From an uncultured Candidatus Saccharibacteria bacterium (GTDB taxonomy: Bacteria > Patescibacteriota > Saccharimonadia > Saccharimonadales > UBA4665), in the NCBI GenBank assembly GCA_903836325.1, contig CAILQE010000047.1, positions 1 to 25,544 on the forward strand: a stretch of DNA of 25,544 bases. The letters are read 5' to 3'. Below the pieces are notes generated by a model. It made no database searches and was not told the origin of the DNA. It worked only from the letters and a program-made list of their open reading frames with translations. A program made the translations under genes and the position numbers. Every line of letters starts with the position of its first letter. Position 1 is the stretch's first letter. Below, one piece after another: positions 23,295 to 25,544 of the stretch.

Positions 23295-23696
23295 ATGTTT
23301 AAAGATTTCAAAAAATTTTTAGTAAGAGGAAATGTAGTTGACTTAGCAGTAGCTGTTTTAGTTGGTGCTGCATTTAATAATGTAATAACATCTTTTGTTA
23401 AAGATCTCATTACACCACTCACAGGAATTTTCACTGGTCATGCCACTGCAAATTTAAATAACTATGTATTTAAAATTAATGGTACTGCGTTCAATTACGG
23501 TAATTTTGTTAGCAACTTAATTTCATTCCTCATAGTTGCAATAGTAGTATTCTTTTTTGTTGTTCAACCATTAAATAAATTAATAGAATTAACTAATTTA
23601 AAAGTTACTCCAAATGAAAAGAAATGTCCGGAATGTTTAAGCTCTATTCCCAAAAAAGCTACTCGCTGTAAATTTTGTACAGTTAAAGTTGATTAA
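23295..23696 (+). CDS. mscL: Large-conductance mechanosensitive channel MscL with zinc-ribbon tail
   Basis: 133 residues from the ATG at 23295. The frame is open back to an ATG at 23160, but that stretch overlaps the aquaporin coding region and lies upstream of the -10 box. The N-terminus FKDFKKFLVRGNVVDLAVAV is the MscL signature; helix 1 is about 13-36 and helix 2 about 72-92, and the pore-lining face GNVVDLAVAVLVGAAF is intact. The cytoplasmic end carries CPEC...CKFC (Cys111, 114, 125, 128), a zinc-ribbon-like element in place of the helical bundle; similar tails occur in actinobacterial and CPR MscLs. It opens under high membrane tension to release solutes. Its stop overlaps the atpC stop on the other strand. 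Confidence 0.93.
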   Translation: MFKDFKKFLVRGNVVDLAVAVLVGAAFNNVITSFVKDLITPLTGIFTGHATANLNNYVFKINGTAFNYGNFVSNLISFLIVAIVVFFFVVQPLNKLIELTNLKVTPNEKKCPECLSSIPKKATRCKFCTVKVD

Positions 23697-24121
23697 AGTT
23701 TTCGATGTCTATGTTTTAGATTTGCAACTGCAAGTCTAACTGTTTGTCTATCCATTAGTTCTTGGGCTTTCTCAATACTAACTTGATCTTTAGCTTCGGC
23801 TTTCATCTTCTGAGCTCTATCAAAAGCAGCTTGAGCTTCTGCCTGATTAATTTCATCGGCATGATCTGCTTCATCAACTAGTACTTTAAGTTCGTTATTA
23901 GCAACTTCAATTACGCCACCATTTGTAGCAAAATATTCTCTTAAACTATCGCCATCTTTTTGGTTTTTTCTAACCATAATAGCCCCATGTTTAACAACGC
24001 TAATTAATGGCATATGGTGAGACAAAACACCAATTTGACCATCTTTCGTAGGTAAGCTTACTTCGTAAACTTCACTATCGAATTTCTTTCCACTTAATGA
24101 AACTAGTTTGAATCTAAACAT
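23693..24121 (-). CDS. atpC: F1Fo ATP synthase epsilon subunit
   Basis: 142 residues with the N-terminal beta-sandwich (FRFKLVSLSGKKFDSEVYEVSLP, GQIGVLSHHMPLISVVKHG) and two C-terminal helices (EINQAEAQAAFDRAQKMKAEA; QELMDRQTVRLAVANLKHRHR). It is a central-stalk subunit that couples rotation and can inhibit ATP hydrolysis. The ATG follows the atpD stop with no gap (TAAATG), so translation is coupled; no clear Shine-Dalgarno is seen. Its stop and the mscL stop share the palindrome TTAA (23693-23696). Confidence 0.95.
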   Translation of the reverse strand: MFRFKLVSLSGKKFDSEVYEVSLPTKDGQIGVLSHHMPLISVVKHGAIMVRKNQKDGDSLREYFATNGGVIEVANNELKVLVDEADHADEINQAEAQAAFDRAQKMKAEAKDQVSIEKAQELMDRQTVRLAVANLKHRHRKL

Positions 24122-25501
24122 TTATTTTACTTCGTTAATTGCACCCTTAAGGTAGAATGCACTTTCAGGTTTAGTATCATGTTTACCTTCAAGAATTTCT
24201 TTAAATCCAGTAATAGTATCGGTTAACTTTACGTATTGTCCTGGGTTATTGGTAAATTGTTCTGCAACGAAGAAAGGCTGAGATAAGAATCTTTGAATCT
24301 TTCGAGCACGAGCAACTAACTGCTTATCTTCTTCAGATAATTCTTCCATACCTAGAATCGCAATTATGTCTTGAAGATCCTTATATCTTTGTAATACTCT
24401 TTGTACTTCACGAGCAACTTTGTAATGTTCTTCGCCAACAATTTCAGGGTCAAGAATATTTGAGTTTGAGTCTAATGGATCAACAGCAGGGTAAATACCT
24501 ATTTCTGTTAATGCACGGTTAAGTACTATAGTTGAATCAAGGTGAGCGAAAGTTGTAGCAGGGGCTGGGTCGGTTAAGTCGTCTGCAGGAACATAAACTG
24601 CCTGAACTGAAGTAATAGAACCTTCTTTTGTAGAAGTAATTCTTTCCTGAAGTTCACCCATTTCTTGCGCTAAGTTAGGTTGGTATCCCACTGCAGAAGG
24701 TAATCTTCCAAGTAGAGCAGAAACCTCCGCACCAGCTTGAGTAAATCTAAAGATGTTGTCTATGAATAATAGAACGTCATTTCCTTTGTCTCTGAATCCT
24801 TCAGCAATTGTTAGACCAGATAATGCAACTCGAAGACGAGCACCAGGTGGTTCATTCATCTGACCGAATACTAATGAAGTATTTTTAAGTACTCCGGATT
24901 CTTGCATTTCCCCATAAAGGTCATTTCCTTCACGAGTTCGCTCTCCAACACCTGCGAATACAGAATATCCTGAGTGAAATTTAGCGATATTGTTAATAAG
25001 TTCCTGAATAAGAACAGTCTTACCGACACCAGCACCACCGAATAAACCAACTTTACCACCCTTAGTGATTGGACAAATAAGATCAATTACTTTAATTCCA
25101 GTTTCAAGAATTTCAATCTTTCCAGATTGTTCTGAAAGTGAAGGTGGATCTCTATGAATAGAAGCTCTCTTTTTAAAATTATTTGGCATGTTGTCTATAG
25201 GTTCACCAATAACGTTAAACATTCTTCCTAAAGTTTCTTCACCAATAGGAACACTTATTGTTTCTCCTGAATCTTTAACTAAAGTTCCTCGTCTCAATCC
25301 ATCCGTGGAACTTAGAGCAATAGCTCTAACCATTGATTCACTTAAATGTTGAGCTACCTCTAGAATTAAAGTTTTATCCTTTAATTCAACTTGTAGTGCG
25401 TTTAAGATAGATGGTAAATCATTTTTCTTAAACTCAACGTCAACGACCACACCAATTACCTGACTGATTTTTCCTGTTCTTAATTTTGTTGTTTCTGTCA
25501 T
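24122..25501 (-). CDS. atpD: F1Fo ATP synthase beta subunit
   Basis: 459 residues, normal length. Catalytic subunit of F1: GGAGVGKT P-loop, GVGERTREGNDLY (catalytic Glu in GER), ALSGLTIAEGFRD, LLFIDNIFRFTQAGAEVSALLGR and PSAVGYQPNLAQEMG are all intact, and YVPADDLTDPAPATTFAHLD follows. It makes or hydrolyses ATP at the alpha/beta interface. AAAGGA lies 4 nt before the ATG. It sits in the conserved operon order gamma-beta-epsilon and is one of the most slowly evolving proteins here, useful for placing the organism. Confidence 0.98.
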   Translation of the reverse strand: MTETTKLRTGKISQVIGVVVDVEFKKNDLPSILNALQVELKDKTLILEVAQHLSESMVRAIALSSTDGLRRGTLVKDSGETISVPIGEETLGRMFNVIGEPIDNMPNNFKKRASIHRDPPSLSEQSGKIEILETGIKVIDLICPITKGGKVGLFGGAGVGKTVLIQELINNIAKFHSGYSVFAGVGERTREGNDLYGEMQESGVLKNTSLVFGQMNEPPGARLRVALSGLTIAEGFRDKGNDVLLFIDNIFRFTQAGAEVSALLGRLPSAVGYQPNLAQEMGELQERITSTKEGSITSVQAVYVPADDLTDPAPATTFAHLDSTIVLNRALTEIGIYPAVDPLDSNSNILDPEIVGEEHYKVAREVQRVLQRYKDLQDIIAILGMEELSEEDKQLVARARKIQRFLSQPFFVAEQFTNNPGQYVKLTDTITGFKEILEGKHDTKPESAFYLKGAINEVK

Positions 25502-25512
25502 ATTGTCCTTTC

Positions 25513-25544
25513 TTATGCGTTAAGTGCTTCAACTCCACCGGATA
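25513..25544 (-). CDS. atpG: F1Fo ATP synthase gamma subunit, last codons only
   Basis: On the minus strand the last bases read SGGVEALNA and a TAA stop, resembling the gamma-subunit end (EIVGGAEAL). Its position 11 nt before atpD, in the usual operon order, supports the call. Only about 9 codons are inside the window. Confidence 0.8.
   Translation of the reverse strand, partial: SGGVEALNA

Noticed and set aside
23210..23434. 75-residue extension of the aquaporin-family protein upstream of 23209
   Set aside because: A strong GGAGGA lies 5 nt before the ATG at 23209, a two-box promoter lies inside the extension, and the extra residues do not resemble MIP channels.
1..25544. CRISPR array, insertion sequence or prophage
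   Set aside because: No repeated spacer-like units, transposase or phage structural genes were seen.

Overview
The window is AT-rich bacterial DNA with very short intergenic gaps. It looks like a small-genome Patescibacteria/CPR organism, most likely Saccharibacteria (TM7)-like; I infer this from gene content and family variants, not from a marker-gene tree. TGA acts as an ordinary stop (the Mg2+ ATPase gene ends in TGA, and no real gene has an in-frame TGA), which argues against the UGA=Gly code of SR1/Gracilibacteria.

Layout. 1-5682 (+): the 3' part of dnaB, a polytopic GT-C/PMT-like membrane protein, ybaB-recR, a DHH-family phosphoesterase and cysS. This is a replication, repair and translation block. 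5660-6787 (-): an AI-2E family transporter-like protein converging on cysS. 6872-6946 (+): tRNA-Gln(UUG). 6947-11863 looks accessory: an unrecognised 189-aa gene (-), a decayed glycosyltransferase-type tail with no annotated gene, a Mg2+-type P-type ATPase (+), and two small membrane-associated proteins (+), closed by a bidirectional terminator. 11866-16162 (-): a DUF5684-like membrane protein, a Y-family DNA polymerase overlapped by a small DUF6504-like partner gene, a flippase-only LPG-synthase transmembrane protein and a LytR-CpsA-Psr (LCP) protein. 16258-19167: a GlcD-type FAD oxidase (-) divergent from a type II NADH dehydrogenase (+). Ndh is followed by a 1077-aa UvrD-like helicase fused to a RecB-type nuclease (+). 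22429-22457: terminator hairpin. 22481-23696: an aquaporin-family channel (-) divergent from an MscL channel with a zinc-ribbon tail (+). 23693-25544 (-): the end of the F1Fo ATP synthase operon in the order atpG-atpD-atpC.

How the genes fit together. NDH-2 and the FAD oxidase could feed electrons into the membrane, while the ATP synthase makes ATP or maintains the proton gradient. The aquaporin/MscL pair is a compact osmotic module. LCP, the flippase-like protein and the PMT-like protein point to cell-envelope glycopolymer work. RecR, the Y-family polymerase pair and the helicase-nuclease form the repair content.

The strongest whole-window signal is promoter layout. At least eight genes have a TATAAT-like (often TGn-extended) -10 element only 6-9 nt before the start codon and no Shine-Dalgarno sequence, so their mRNAs should be leaderless or nearly so. 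Genes with real leaders or inside operons (ybaB, atpD, the aquaporin, the 218-aa gene) carry recognisable Shine-Dalgarno sequences. Other points worth a second look are a RecR without its C4 zinc finger, an aquaporin-family protein without the selectivity-filter arginine, a glycosyltransferase fossil, and a palindrome next to the polymerase operon promoter.
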